Positions 14,090 to 21,273 of a stretch of DNA of 25,082 nt are shown here, in pieces; position 1 is the stretch's first letter, and each line of letters starts with the position of its first letter. Position numbers and translations under genes: made by a program. The notes under the pieces are model-generated. The model was not told the origin of the DNA, did no database searches, and worked only from the letters and a program-made list of their open reading frames with translations. This DNA comes from Bacillota bacterium (GTDB lineage: Bacteria > Bacillota > Clostridia > Christensenellales > SZUA-584): the NCBI GenBank assembly GCA_023410595.1, contig JAEYPO010000041.1, forward strand, positions 1-25,082, written 5' to 3'.

Positions 14090-14455
14090 CTATCCCTCCC
14101 TGTGGCGCTCTATAAGCGCTTTAAGCTGCTCGGCTTCCTCGTCCGAGAGCGTTTTGCCGCTGAGAAACGCCGCCACGAACATAGGCAGCGACCCGCCGAA
14201 CGCCTTTTCCATCACGGCACGGCTCTCATACCTCTGTGCCTGCTCACGCGGTATTATGGAGGTAACGACCGCGGCCTCGTTGCGCATTATTCCGCGTTCG
14301 CACAGCTTCTTTAATACTGTATACGTCGTCGTGCGCTTCCAGCCGAGCTTCTCTTCGCACAGCCTGCAAAGCTCGGGCGAGTTTACCGGCTCGCTAGACC
14401 ATATGATATCCGAAAGGCGGTACTCCGCGTTCGTCATTTTATAATCCGCATCCAT
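14090..14455 (-). CDS. BlaI/MecI/CopY-family transcriptional repressor
   Basis: This 121-aa repressor has a winged helix (about 1-75: NAEYRLSDIIWSS...CRLCEEKLGWKRTTTYTVLKKLCERGIMRNE) and a C-terminal dimerisation helix pair (FVAAFLSGKTLSDEEAEQLKALIERH). The TTTYTVLKKL recognition helix is characteristic. It is followed directly by the M56 sensor, the standard two-gene signalling pair in which the sensor's protease destroys the repressor. A set of nested palindromes over its own promoter is the obvious operator, so the pair should be self-regulated. Targets beyond its own operon are not visible. Confidence 0.92.
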   Translation of the reverse strand: MDADYKMTNAEYRLSDIIWSSEPVNSPELCRLCEEKLGWKRTTTYTVLKKLCERGIMRNEAAVVTSIIPREQAQRYESRAVMEKAFGGSLPMFVAAFLSGKTLSDEEAEQLKALIERHREG

Positions 14456-14467
14456 GGCGCTTTCTCC

Positions 14468-14515
14468 AGTCTATGTTTATAGACTCAGTCTATATCTATA
14501 GACTGAGTCTGTCAA
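14468..14515 (-). promoter_or_regulatory. blaI promoter and tandem operator palindromes
   Basis: On the minus strand TTGACA lies at 14515-14510, with TAGACT (14492-14487, 17-bp spacing) or TATAGA (15-bp) as -10. Over it lie two 18-bp palindromes of the form AGTCTATnnnnATAGACT at 14468-14485 and 14487-14504, offset by 19 bp, and a further AGTCT half-site at 14506-14510. The larger perfect palindrome AGACTCAGTCTATA-TC-TATAGACTGAGTCT spans 14481-14510. The arrangement suggests cooperative BlaI dimers covering the promoter. Confidence 0.75.
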
Positions 14516-14554
14516 GAGAAATTTTAGCATAATAAAGAAATTTATTTCAAAATG

Positions 14555-14932
14555 TTATTGAGCAGCTAATATTTCCTGCCGCGCGCTGCGGGACAGCTTT
14601 TTGAATACAGTGGAATATGAATGGTATATCATCATCAAAATCTCGGCTTCGGGGACAGAGCCGCCGAGATGTATCGTATTGAAATACGGCGCAAGCTGCG
14701 GCGGGCAGTGATAGCCCCTTACAACCGTGCCGGGGTACATGCTGCGGAAGAATTCTCCGCTCATGGCATCGCAGTTAAGCGTTATCTTCAAATCGTCCGC
14801 TTCGGGGTAGATTTGCGCGAACAGCCGGCCGCCCACCTTTACGCAGACGGGTATACTTCCGAACGGGAAGTCTATATACGCACCCGGTTTTTTAAGGCAA
14901 TGATCGAGCAAAGACTTAACTATGGAATTCAA
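14555..14932 (-). CDS. MmcQ/YjbR-family protein
   Basis: This 125-aa protein has the YjbR (CyaY-like) fold signatures: YIDFPFGSIPVCVKVGGRLFAQIY (about 19-42), LKITLNCDAMSGEFFRSMYPGTVVRGYHCPP (about 48-78) and a C-terminal helix. The family is called DNA-binding because of its fold, but its role is unproven. The start is TTG at 14932, three bases after the stop of the GNAT gene, with GGGGGA 7 bases upstream. It is the last gene of the sdaAB operon. Confidence 0.82.
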   Translation of the reverse strand: MNSIVKSLLDHCLKKPGAYIDFPFGSIPVCVKVGGRLFAQIYPEADDLKITLNCDAMSGEFFRSMYPGTVVRGYHCPPQLAPYFNTIHLGGSVPEAEILMMIYHSYSTVFKKLSRSARQEILAAQ

Positions 14933-14935
14933 TAA

Positions 14936-15415
14936 TTATTCCCCCATATACCTCATGTGCAGGTATTCCGTATCCCCCGACGGCGTCTTGCGGGTAATGC
15001 GCTCCGTTACGGCGAATCCGCTCTTCATATAAAGCTTGATTGCGCGTTCGTTGAACGTGCGCACGTCAAGCTCAAGCCCCGCCCCCGCGAACCTGCGCTT
15101 GTACTCATTTATAGCGATAGTCATAAGCTCCGCCCCCAGCCCCCTGCCGCAAAGATCGGGCCGCAGACCAAGTCCCAGATTTATGGTGCCGTCTTCGTTC
15201 GTTAAGCGCAGGAAGCCGCATAACACGACGCGCCCGTTTTCTTCTTGGGTGAGCGCGCAGAACTCTCGCCCGAGCTTGTCTTTGTCCGCGATGGACCACC
15301 CTTTCGCTTTGCACGTCTCCCAATCTGAAAAGTTATAAACGCTGTATTCGCCGTCGTACTTCCAGCAGCATATCTCCTTCGCGTAGCTTTCCGTCATCGC
15401 GCGCAGCGAGATCAT
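14936..15415 (-). CDS. GNAT-family N-acetyltransferase
   Basis: The 159-aa product has the GNAT core: a conserved strand NGRVVLCGFLRLTNEDGTINLGLGLRPDLCGRGLGAELM with the acetyl-CoA-binding R/Q-x-x-G-x-G/A loop (RPDLCGRGLGAEL, about 85-97), then ELDVRTFNERAIKLYMKSGFAVTERI, the usual final strand-helix. It most resembles RimJ/RimL-like small-molecule or protein acetyltransferases, but the substrate is unknown. Its ATG overlaps the sdaAA stop (ATGA), so it is translationally coupled to serine dehydratase. Confidence 0.88.
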   Translation of the reverse strand: MISLRAMTESYAKEICCWKYDGEYSVYNFSDWETCKAKGWSIADKDKLGREFCALTQEENGRVVLCGFLRLTNEDGTINLGLGLRPDLCGRGLGAELMTIAINEYKRRFAGAGLELDVRTFNERAIKLYMKSGFAVTERITRKTPSGDTEYLHMRYMGE

Positions 15416-16281
15416 TCCAGTATCCTTTTCGCATATTCCAGCGCTGTCTTTGTCGCCGCGATGCCACCCAGCGAAGTTTCGCGCAGCTCGTGAGGCATCA
15501 TGCGCCCTACCTTCGCCATTGCGGTCACTACTTCGTCCAGCGGTATCGCGCTGCTTACGCCGGCTAGCGCAAGGTCGGCGGACAAAAGTGCGTTCGCCGC
15601 TCCCGATGCGTTTCGCTTAGAGCAGGGCGATTCCACCAGCCCGGCCACGGGATCACACACGAGCCCCATCACGTTTTTTAGAGCTATGGCCGCCGCGCTC
15701 AGCGCAGCCTTAACGGGGCCGCCCATCATCTCGACTACCGCGGCCGCCGCCATTGCCGCGGCCGAACCGCACTCCGCCTGGCAGCCGCCGCACGCGCCCG
15801 AAAGCGTAGCGCCGGAGTCTATTATCATGCCTATGCCCGAAGCGGTTAAAAGCGCGTACAGCAACGATTGCTCGGAAAGGCCGGACTGCTCCGCCACGCT
15901 GAGTATGGCCGCGGGCAATATGCCGCTCGATCCCGCCGTGGGGGCCGCACATATCTTCCCCATCGAGGCGTTTACCTCGAGGCACGACATGGCTCGCGAC
16001 ATCGCCAGCATAAGCGTGCCGCCGCAAAGCGTCCGGCCCGACTTCGCGTATTCCGTAAGCTTCTTCGCGTCGCCGGAAACAAGCCCGCCGCGCGTTTTCA
16101 GCGGCTTTAACCTAGCCGCCTCGCTCGCCCCGCGCATTACGCTTAAATATTCCCGCAGCATAGAAAGCACTTCTTCGCCGCTCTTGCCGCTCACGGCGCA
16201 CTCACGCTCCAGCACTATATCGCTTATACGGCACTGCTTCTCCTCCGTAAGGGCGAGCAGTTCTTCCGCGTTTCTGAACAT
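15412..16281 (-). CDS. sdaAA: L-serine dehydratase, iron-sulfur-dependent, alpha subunit
   Basis: With the beta subunit this enzyme deaminates L-serine to pyruvate and ammonia, using a [4Fe-4S] cluster. I start it at the ATG at 16281, which has AGGAGG 5 bases upstream and gives the usual MFRNAEELLAL opening (289 aa); the more distal in-frame ATG at 16311 has no such site. Cluster and active-site motifs are visible: CAAPTAGSSGILPAAI, GACGGCQAECGSAAAMAAAA and CDPVAGLVESPC. It lies downstream of the beta-subunit gene, with GNAT and YjbR genes following in overlap. Confidence 0.95.
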   Translation of the reverse strand: MFRNAEELLALTEEKQCRISDIVLERECAVSGKSGEEVLSMLREYLSVMRGASEAARLKPLKTRGGLVSGDAKKLTEYAKSGRTLCGGTLMLAMSRAMSCLEVNASMGKICAAPTAGSSGILPAAILSVAEQSGLSEQSLLYALLTASGIGMIIDSGATLSGACGGCQAECGSAAAMAAAAVVEMMGGPVKAALSAAAIALKNVMGLVCDPVAGLVESPCSKRNASGAANALLSADLALAGVSSAIPLDEVVTAMAKVGRMMPHELRETSLGGIAATKTALEYAKRILE

Positions 16282-16340
16282 TGTTCCTCCTATCACACCA
16301 AAAAGCCTCACTACTTTTTGGAGACATCGGCTCTTTGCCC

Positions 16341-17003
16341 TTAGTCGAGCTTCGGCACTCGCCTTACGCCCACGACCTCGCGTATCTCCTTTATGCTGTT
16401 AACCACCGCGAAGGGTATGTCGCCGTCGCACTCTATAGTCATCGAAGCGAGCTCTCCTCGCTGCTGCCTCGAGACCTGCATCACTCCTATGTTGACCCCA
16501 TACCGCGCAAGTATGCCCGAAACTTCAGCTATAACACCGCGCTTGTCGTAGTGCGTTATGACGAGCGCGGGATATTCGCCGTTCAGGGATATGGAAAAGC
16601 CGTCGAACTCCGTAAGCAGTATGCTGCCGCCGCCTGTCGACGAGCCTGTTACCGTGTGGGCTCCTTGCAGCGTATCAAAGGATATCCTCACTGTGTTTTC
16701 ATGTACGTCGCCTAAGTCTGCCGCCTCGAACGTTATGTGCTTTCCGGCCTCGGCGGCAAGACGGAACGCGTCGCGCAGCCGCTCGTCGCTCTCGTGTATG
16801 CCTATGAGCCCCGCCGTTATCGCGACGTCCGTGCCGTGGCCCTTGCCCGTCGCCGCGAACGAACCGTGCAGCTGGCAGCGCGCGGCTGTAAATTCTCCCG
16901 CCAGCGATGAGGCGAGCCTAGCTATCCTCGCCGCGCCCGCGGTGTGTGAGCTCGAGGGGCCTATCATAACCGGTCCTAAAATATCAAATATGCTTTCCTT
17001 CAT
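16341..17003 (-). CDS. sdaAB: L-serine dehydratase, iron-sulfur-dependent, beta subunit
   Basis: The 220-aa subunit opens with SIFDILGPVMIGPSSSHTAGAARIARLA, the conserved phosphoserine-like SSSHTAG motif of the family, followed by GSFAATGKGHGTDVAITAGLIG. A C-terminal ACT-like domain (about 148-218, YPALVITHYDKRGVIAEVSGILARYGVNIGVMQVSR) likely binds an amino acid. The start is ATG at 17003 with GGGGAG about 8 bases upstream. It heads a four-gene operon. Confidence 0.95.
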   Translation of the reverse strand: MKESIFDILGPVMIGPSSSHTAGAARIARLASSLAGEFTAARCQLHGSFAATGKGHGTDVAITAGLIGIHESDERLRDAFRLAAEAGKHITFEAADLGDVHENTVRISFDTLQGAHTVTGSSTGGGSILLTEFDGFSISLNGEYPALVITHYDKRGVIAEVSGILARYGVNIGVMQVSRQQRGELASMTIECDGDIPFAVVNSIKEIREVVGVRRVPKLD

Positions 17004-17023
17004 ATTTTTTCTCCCCTGGTGAT

Positions 17024-17032
17024 ATTATACCA
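17024..17032 (-). promoter_or_regulatory. Extended -10 promoter element of the sdaAB operon
   Basis: On the minus strand TGGTATAAT gives a perfect TATAAT (17029-17024) with an upstream TG, an extended -10, about 20 bp before the ATG. No convincing -35 is present, which extended -10 promoters can do without. Confidence 0.55.
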
Positions 17033-17106
17033 CACCCAGCATATATTAGATATTGCGGGTCTTAAGCGCTGCGGAAAAATATTTTATAATTTCCCATTAA
17101 AAGGGG

Positions 17107-17136
17107 TTGCGTTTTGCAACGGTTGCATGTTACAAT
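17107..17136 (+). promoter_or_regulatory. marR-type promoter with a perfect dyad between -35 and -10
   Basis: TTGCGT (17107-17112) and TACAAT (17131-17136) are 18 bp apart. Between them lies the perfect dyad TGCAAC-G-GTTGCA (17115-17127); GTTGC (17106-17110) also pairs with GCAAC (17116-17120). A dyad in the spacer of its own promoter is the usual MarR operator position. Confidence 0.55.
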
Positions 17137-17154
17137 GCTAATGGGGTGATGTAT

Positions 17155-17589
17155 TTGGCCGAAGATTACAAACAGCTGCGCGAATATACCCGTCTTCTCG
17201 TCCGCTGCTTTTTGCTCGAGGAAGACAACGTGCAGTCGTCCTGCGATATAACGCTTACTCAGTGCCATGCGCTCGTCGAGATAGGCAGAGCAGGGTATGT
17301 ATCGCTGAAAGGACTTGCCTATATCATGGGGCTCGATAAGAGCACTATGAGCCGGACGGTTGATAATCTCGTCAACGCGGGATATGTATCCAGAGAGACC
17401 GACCCAAATAACAGGTGCTGCGTATTGATAACGCTTACCGATAAAGGGAAGGCAGAATTCAGCGAGATAGAAACGTCAATGGACGATTACTTTAAACGGC
17501 TGTACGACCAGCTCCCCCCAGAGAATGGACCCGGTGTGCTCGAATCGCTGCGGCTGCTTTTAAAGGCCATAGGCACGCTGGAGGAATAA
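17155..17589 (+). CDS. MarR-family transcriptional regulator
   Basis: From the TTG at 17155 the product is 144 aa, with a winged helix at about 55-110: LKGLAYIMGLDKSTMSRTVDNLVNAGYVSRETDPNNRCCVLITLTDKG, where the D-x-R/N wing and the STMSRTVDNL recognition helix are typical. I prefer TTG 17155 because GGGGTGAT (17143-17150) then sits at proper distance; the ATG at 17149 lies inside that ribosome binding site. It precedes a small membrane protein gene with a 50-bp gap and may control it. It reads away from sdaAB, about 150 bp from it, so the two promoters are divergent and the dyad could affect both. Confidence 0.88.
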   Translation: MAEDYKQLREYTRLLVRCFLLEEDNVQSSCDITLTQCHALVEIGRAGYVSLKGLAYIMGLDKSTMSRTVDNLVNAGYVSRETDPNNRCCVLITLTDKGKAEFSEIETSMDDYFKRLYDQLPPENGPGVLESLRLLLKAIGTLEE

Positions 17590-17640
17590 TAGTTTACAAC
17601 GGGCTTAGTCCGTAGATTTTATAAATTTGGAGGTTTGAAA

Positions 17641-17916
17641 ATGTTGATGGCAGTAATGATACTGGCCGCGGTTGCGGGACTTGTATTGCTGAACAGGTGG
17701 GATAAGGCTGACAGCAAAACCAATGGATATCGCCTTATGGAATACACCGACATGCGTTCACGCGGACTGTACGCGGCGCAGTCACAAGGGACCGCAGCGG
17801 CAGAAATATATGCCGGCAGGCAATCGTGCAGGCCGAGCGATACGAAAACGCGAAAGAGCGAAACGGCGCAAATTTGTGCCGAAGCCCGCTGGAGCAATCT
17901 GAAAGCCTGCTGTTAG
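17641..17916 (+). CDS. Small single-pass membrane protein, unknown function
   Basis: The ATG at 17641 has GGAGG 7 bases upstream and gives a 91-aa product: one N-terminal membrane segment (about 1-19, MLMAVMILAAVAGLVLLNRW) and a hydrophilic tail. I do not recognise it. It stops at 17916, just before a strong terminator. From about 17800 the third frame also encodes a plausible helical sequence (QAERYENAKERNGANLCRSP), but that frame runs through the terminator hairpin, so I keep the frame given here. A frameshift between the two cannot be excluded. Confidence 0.55.
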   Translation: MLMAVMILAAVAGLVLLNRWDKADSKTNGYRLMEYTDMRSRGLYAAQSQGTAAAEIYAGRQSCRPSDTKTRKSETAQICAEARWSNLKACC

Positions 17917-17922
17917 AACAGC

Positions 17923-17951
17923 AAAAAGCCGGTAAACAGTACCGGCTTTTT
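17923..17951. terminator. Bidirectional terminator between convergent genes
   Basis: GCCGGTA (17928-17934) pairs with TACCGGC (17940-17946) around AACAG, with A5 before and T5 after. It can end transcription of the small membrane protein gene from the left and of the coat gene cluster from the right. Confidence 0.9.
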
Positions 17952-18035
17952 ACTTGTTTGTTTCCCAAAAGCCCAACGGCTCTTGGGCGCGATAGTTTTT
18001 TGCTATCTTTGATTGAACATATGGGGGGTTCCTTC

Positions 18036-18320
18036 CTATCCCATTTGCTGATACGTTTGCTGCCCCGGCTGGCCGCCCTGGAGTTCGTTTTTTACCTGCC
18101 TGACTTCGCTTTCGTCCGCCATATGAGCCGGTTGATAGTAGCCTTTAGACTGCGCAATCTTATACAGCTCATACTGCGAATTCTCGTCGCCGTTTCTTAT
18201 CTGCTGCAGCGTCGAACGAAGGTTGGGGTTCGAGCATTCGGAGATAGCTGTAGTGTAAGCCGTAAGGCTGCTCTTTACCGACGTAAGCGCGTCGTTTACC
18301 ATTGCTTTTTCCTGTAACAT
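18036..18320 (-). CDS. CotF-family spore coat protein
   Basis: This 94-aa protein resembles the Coat F domain: MVNDALTSVKSSLTAYTTAISECSNPNLRSTLQQIRNGDENSQYELYKIAQSKGYYQPA, ending in a Gln-rich tail (GGQPGQQTYQQMG). The domain is a ferritin-like helical bundle found in spore coat proteins of Bacilli and Clostridia. The ATG at 18320 has AGGAGGAG upstream. It follows a smaller helical protein gene by 11 bp. Its presence is the best evidence here that the organism makes spores. Confidence 0.85.
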   Translation of the reverse strand: MLQEKAMVNDALTSVKSSLTAYTTAISECSNPNLRSTLQQIRNGDENSQYELYKIAQSKGYYQPAHMADESEVRQVKNELQGGQPGQQTYQQMG

Positions 18321-18331
18321 GTTCTCTCCTC

Positions 18332-18517
18332 CTAGGATAAGAATGACATAAGCTGCTGCTTAGTCTTCTGCGCTTCCTGGGCGCTTTTTTCAAAGTGTGC
18401 TTTTACCTGCGGGTCAGTGCTTTGCTGCGCATACGTCTGCATCTTCTGGAAGGCGGTATCATGCGCCCCTATAAGATGGCGCAGGTGCTGCAGTTCAAGC
18501 TTGTTTAACTGTGACAT
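18332..18517 (-). CDS. Small coat-F-like helical protein
   Basis: This 61-aa protein, MSQLNKLELQHLRHLIGAHDTAFQKMQTYAQQ then DPQVKAHFEKSAQEAQKT, reads as two long amphipathic helices, like the N-terminal half of a Coat F bundle. AAGGAG lies about 9 bases before the ATG. It is the first gene of a two-gene unit with the CotF protein and probably partners it in the coat. A coat role is inferred from neighbour and pattern. Confidence 0.7.
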   Translation of the reverse strand: MSQLNKLELQHLRHLIGAHDTAFQKMQTYAQQSTDPQVKAHFEKSAQEAQKTKQQLMSFLS

Positions 18518-18841
18518 AATAAAGGACTCCTTTCTGTTCTTTCTAAGTTATTATCGCTTTACGCGGTCTCAATTATGCAGAAAGCAGTCGCTGTAAAACG
18601 TAATGTTCAAAATTGCAATAATTTAAGTATTGTGACCCATTAGTATTTTTTGCTTTTGCGTTTACACTTATTTATTTAAAATGCACATTTGTAAAACAGC
18701 ATAGCCTAAGGCTGCCCGGCATATCGCCGTTCCGAGGCGTGCCGCCGCGCTCGCGCACTTCTTTTTTTAAAGGCGTGCTCCTTAAAGAAAAGCGCCCCCG
18801 CAGCCGATGCCGCAGAGAGCGCCTGAGTATATATTTTGGTA
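18518..18841. other. Intergenic region: coat gene promoter side and terminator of the ACT gene
   Basis: No gene is seen in these 324 bp. The right part (about 18788-18823) has an imperfect GC-rich hairpin whose minus-strand copy ends GGGGGCGCTTTTCTTT, a plausible terminator for the ACT gene. The left part is AT-rich and should hold the promoter of the coat genes. A CATAATTGA (minus strand, around 18570) loosely resembles a sporulation sigma-K -10, but no matching -35 is clear. Confidence 0.4.
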
Positions 18842-19222
18842 TCAACGAACGGTATATCCGGCCTTTGCAAGCGCTTGCGCCGCAGCCGCACTGTCGCTTT
18901 CTCTAATCAGTATATAGTCGGTATCGTATGTGGAAAGCGCGAATATGCTCAAGCCTGCCTCGGCAAGCGCCGCGCTTATTGAGGAAAGTATTCCGACAAG
19001 CGAAAAATCCAGAGGCCCCTGTACCATAAGCGCCGTGTACCCCGCAGAGCAAGTTACGCCGTCCGGCACTGAAGCTTCATCACAGACGACGGAGATCTCG
19101 TCTTTGGTGCGCGTAACGCTGTAAAATCCGCCCCGCATCGCCCAGTCGGGTATCTCTTCCTGCGGGCTCAGCCTGCAGACAGACAGTCGTCCGATTAGTA
19201 ACCGCAATTCAGGTTTTTCCAT
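18842..19222 (-). CDS. ACT domain-containing protein (CASTOR-like)
   Basis: The 126-aa product has an N-terminal ACT-like half (LRLLIGRLSVCRLSPQEEIPDW...FYSVTRTKDEISVVCDEASVP, about 7-53) and a second ACT domain (LDFSLVGILSSISAALAEAGLSIFALSTYDTDYILIRES, about 71-109). This paired layout is found in small bacterial amino-acid-sensing proteins related to the fold of eukaryotic CASTOR. No catalytic domain is attached, so it is likely a sensor or a partner of another protein. The ligand is unknown. It lies 22 bp after the methyltransferase gene on the same strand. Confidence 0.8.
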   Translation of the reverse strand: MEKPELRLLIGRLSVCRLSPQEEIPDWAMRGGFYSVTRTKDEISVVCDEASVPDGVTCSAGYTALMVQGPLDFSLVGILSSISAALAEAGLSIFALSTYDTDYILIRESDSAAAAQALAKAGYTVR

Positions 19223-19244
19223 TTCCGTGCCCTTCTATATACTA

Positions 19245-20024
19245 TTATGGTACGGCCGACCGCAGCAGCCACATGCAGCTGATTACGCGGTCCAGCATAT
19301 CGTCGCACTCCTGCTGCTGCGCAAGCACGTAGTCTTCAAACAGTGCTTTAAGCTCCGGGTGAACAAGCGACAGCTCCTCCGCTCTTGCGGCTATCGCCGC
19401 GGTGTTGCCGTCGTTGACGGACTGCGCCTCTTCTCCCGCCGATGTTTCGGACACGAGCTCCATTCCCGCCTGTTTAAAGGCACGGAGCCACTCGCCGCGA
19501 GTGTAATAATCTCCTTCCAGCCTTGGAGCTTTAGAGCCTTCATAGAGGTAACCGTCGTCGATAATAACATATCCGCCGGGCCTTACCGTTCTTTTGAGCT
19601 TACCCAGCGTCTCTGCCGGAGCCCCCAGAACGCCGCTCACCGCGCCCAGAATAGCGAGATCAAATCCCGCTTCGCTTTCTACGGCACTGTTGATATCGCC
19701 TGACTCAAAAAAGCACAAGGAACCCACTCCCAGTTCTACTGCTTTTTTGCGGGCATACTCAAGGAAATCATCCATAAGATCGATGCCCTTCGCTGAGCAG
19801 CCAAATTCTTGGGCCAGCCGTATGCTCACCGCCCCTTTGCCGCAGCCGAGGTCGAGAACGCGCCACCCCTCGCCTATGCCGCGGTCTTTCACGGCTGATA
19901 CTACACCGTTTGGACTGCTCCCCAGCTCCCACAAATCCTGCAGCAGGTAAGGAAGATAGGGCAGCAATGCCACAGACTCAGCGGTAAGCGACTTGGCGAC
20001 TTTTTTCTGTGTATCTCTTTTCAT
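19245..20024 (-). CDS. Class I SAM-dependent methyltransferase
   Basis: This 259-aa protein has the Rossmann methyltransferase motif I VLDLGCGKGAVSIRLA (57-72), motif II around AKGIDLMDDFLEYARKKA, and DLAILGAVSGVLG as motif IV. It belongs to the small-molecule class (UbiE/COQ5-like), but the substrate is unknown. A GNAT-like or transport partner is absent nearby. It starts with ATG at 20024. The leader holds a dyad over a TATAAT, suggesting regulated expression. Confidence 0.85.
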   Translation of the reverse strand: MKRDTQKKVAKSLTAESVALLPYLPYLLQDLWELGSSPNGVVSAVKDRGIGEGWRVLDLGCGKGAVSIRLAQEFGCSAKGIDLMDDFLEYARKKAVELGVGSLCFFESGDINSAVESEAGFDLAILGAVSGVLGAPAETLGKLKRTVRPGGYVIIDDGYLYEGSKAPRLEGDYYTRGEWLRAFKQAGMELVSETSAGEEAQSVNDGNTAAIAARAEELSLVHPELKALFEDYVLAQQQECDDMLDRVISCMWLLRSAVP

Positions 20025-20041
20025 GGTTTGGCCTCACAACA

Positions 20042-20060
20042 AATAACAATTATAGTTATT
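20042..20060 (-). promoter_or_regulatory. Dyad over the candidate -10 of the methyltransferase gene
   Basis: AATAAC (20042-20047) and GTTATT (20055-20060) are inverted around AATTATA, whose minus strand holds TATAAT (20054-20049). The TATAAT lies about 25 bp before the ATG. No clear -35 was found. The dyad could be an operator. Confidence 0.4.
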
Positions 20061-20141
20061 ATCTGCAAAAGCCATGGATACGTCAATAGCTCAAGCTCAT
20101 ATAAGTAATGCAGGGCTTCTTCATACCTTGCACGCGCGTCT

Positions 20142-21005
20142 TTAAGGCCTGTTTCTTCTTACGAACTTGACGGCTTCCGTTCCCGCCTTAGCGCCTTCGT
20201 ACGCCGCCTTTACTACCTGCAGCATACCGCCCGTGCAATCCCCCGCGGCGAACAGTCCGGGTATGCTCGTCGCCATATTTTCATCGGCCTTTATCCTTAA
20301 CCCTTCCGTTTCGGCTCCTATCTTTCTTGCAAGGTCGCTGCTGCCCGCCACGCCTATCGCTACAAACACGCCGTCAATTGGCAATTCGGTATCATCCGAA
20401 AACCTTATGCGCTCAAGGCCTCCGTTTCCCTCAAACGCCGCTATTTTTCCCGTTATTGTTTTTATCTGCGCGGGGAACTCAGCTATAGGCTCAACTCCGT
20501 TTGTTACAAGCGTGACCGAACGGGCTATCGGCAGCAGCGCCTGCGCTTCGTGCAGTGCGTACTCGCAGCATCCCAATACCGCTACGTCCTTGCCCTTGTA
20601 GAAGAATGCATCGCAGGCCGCGCAGTAGCTTATCCCCTTGCCTTCAAAGTCGCCAAAACCCTTTATCCTTGGCGCGGTTCTGTTTGCACCCGTAGCTATT
20701 ACTACACTTTTCGCGACGTACTCGCCCGTTTTAGTCTTTATAACAAAGCCGTCTTCGTAGCTTAAGCCCACTGCCTGATCGGTAATTATATGAGCGCCCA
20801 GCCTTTTTGCCTGCGCGATCCCCTCTGAAAAAAGCTTCTCTCCGGAGATCGGTGCGGCAAAACCGTAATAGTTCTCTATTCTCTCCGCTTTTTCCAGCGC
20901 GCCGCTATCCTGGCTTATTACCGCCGTATCAAGCCCCGCGCGCGCCGCGTACACCGCCGCCGAGACGCCCGCCGGCCCGCTTCCTATGATAATAACGTCA
21001 TGCAT
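20142..21005 (-). CDS. Thioredoxin reductase-like FAD flavoprotein with atypical nucleotide-binding site
   Basis: The 287-aa protein has the FAD motif IIGSGPAGVSAAVYAARAG (6-24), the redox-active pair CAAC in ISYCAACD (128-131) and the C-terminal GLFAAGDCTGG (250-260). Where NADPH-dependent thioredoxin reductases have GxGxxA and HRRxxxR, this one has VLGCCEYALHEA (143-154) and VTLVTNGVEPIAEF (164-177). So the usual NADPH-binding residues are missing. Clostridial ferredoxin-linked flavin thioredoxin reductases (FFTR) are known to lack these motifs, so it may be one; that is inference. It stands alone, with no thioredoxin gene beside it. Confidence 0.85.
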   Translation of the reverse strand: MHDVIIIGSGPAGVSAAVYAARAGLDTAVISQDSGALEKAERIENYYGFAAPISGEKLFSEGIAQAKRLGAHIITDQAVGLSYEDGFVIKTKTGEYVAKSVVIATGANRTAPRIKGFGDFEGKGISYCAACDAFFYKGKDVAVLGCCEYALHEAQALLPIARSVTLVTNGVEPIAEFPAQIKTITGKIAAFEGNGGLERIRFSDDTELPIDGVFVAIGVAGSSDLARKIGAETEGLRIKADENMATSIPGLFAAGDCTGGMLQVVKAAYEGAKAGTEAVKFVRRNRP

Positions 21006-21193
21006 AACTGTTGCTCCTTTTCTTTCATACTAACCGCGGCCGAAGCGCCTTGCCTTTAATCGTCTATCTGAAACCGGCACATCGGTTATGGTCATATTAT
21101 AAATCATTGCTGTGGTTTTTTATGTGACAAAATTACTTTGACCGCTGACTTTTGATTTTATTAATTGGCGAGCTGGGAAAGAGTTATGTATAA

Positions 21194-21218
21194 ACAAAAA
21201 AGCCGGGATGAACCCGGC
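21194..21218 (-). terminator. Terminator downstream of the LysM gene
   Basis: GCCGGG (21202-21207) pairs with CCCGGC (21213-21218) around ATGAA. On the minus strand it is followed by a T7 run (complement of the A-tract at 21195-21201). It closes the holin-LysM transcript. Confidence 0.85.
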
Positions 21219-21273
21219 ATAAAATATAAAATTCTATACTGTTCGACAGCCTCGTCCGCCATATTCCCCTCCT

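Noticed and set aside
15500..16402. 300-codon plus-strand ORF opposite sdaAA
   Set aside because: An antisense shadow in GC-rich sequence; the minus strand encodes an unmistakable serine dehydratase subunit with proper overlaps.
18540..18600. Sporulation sigma-factor promoter for the coat genes
   Set aside because: Only a loose -10 match was found and no matching -35, so I could not support a specific sigma factor.
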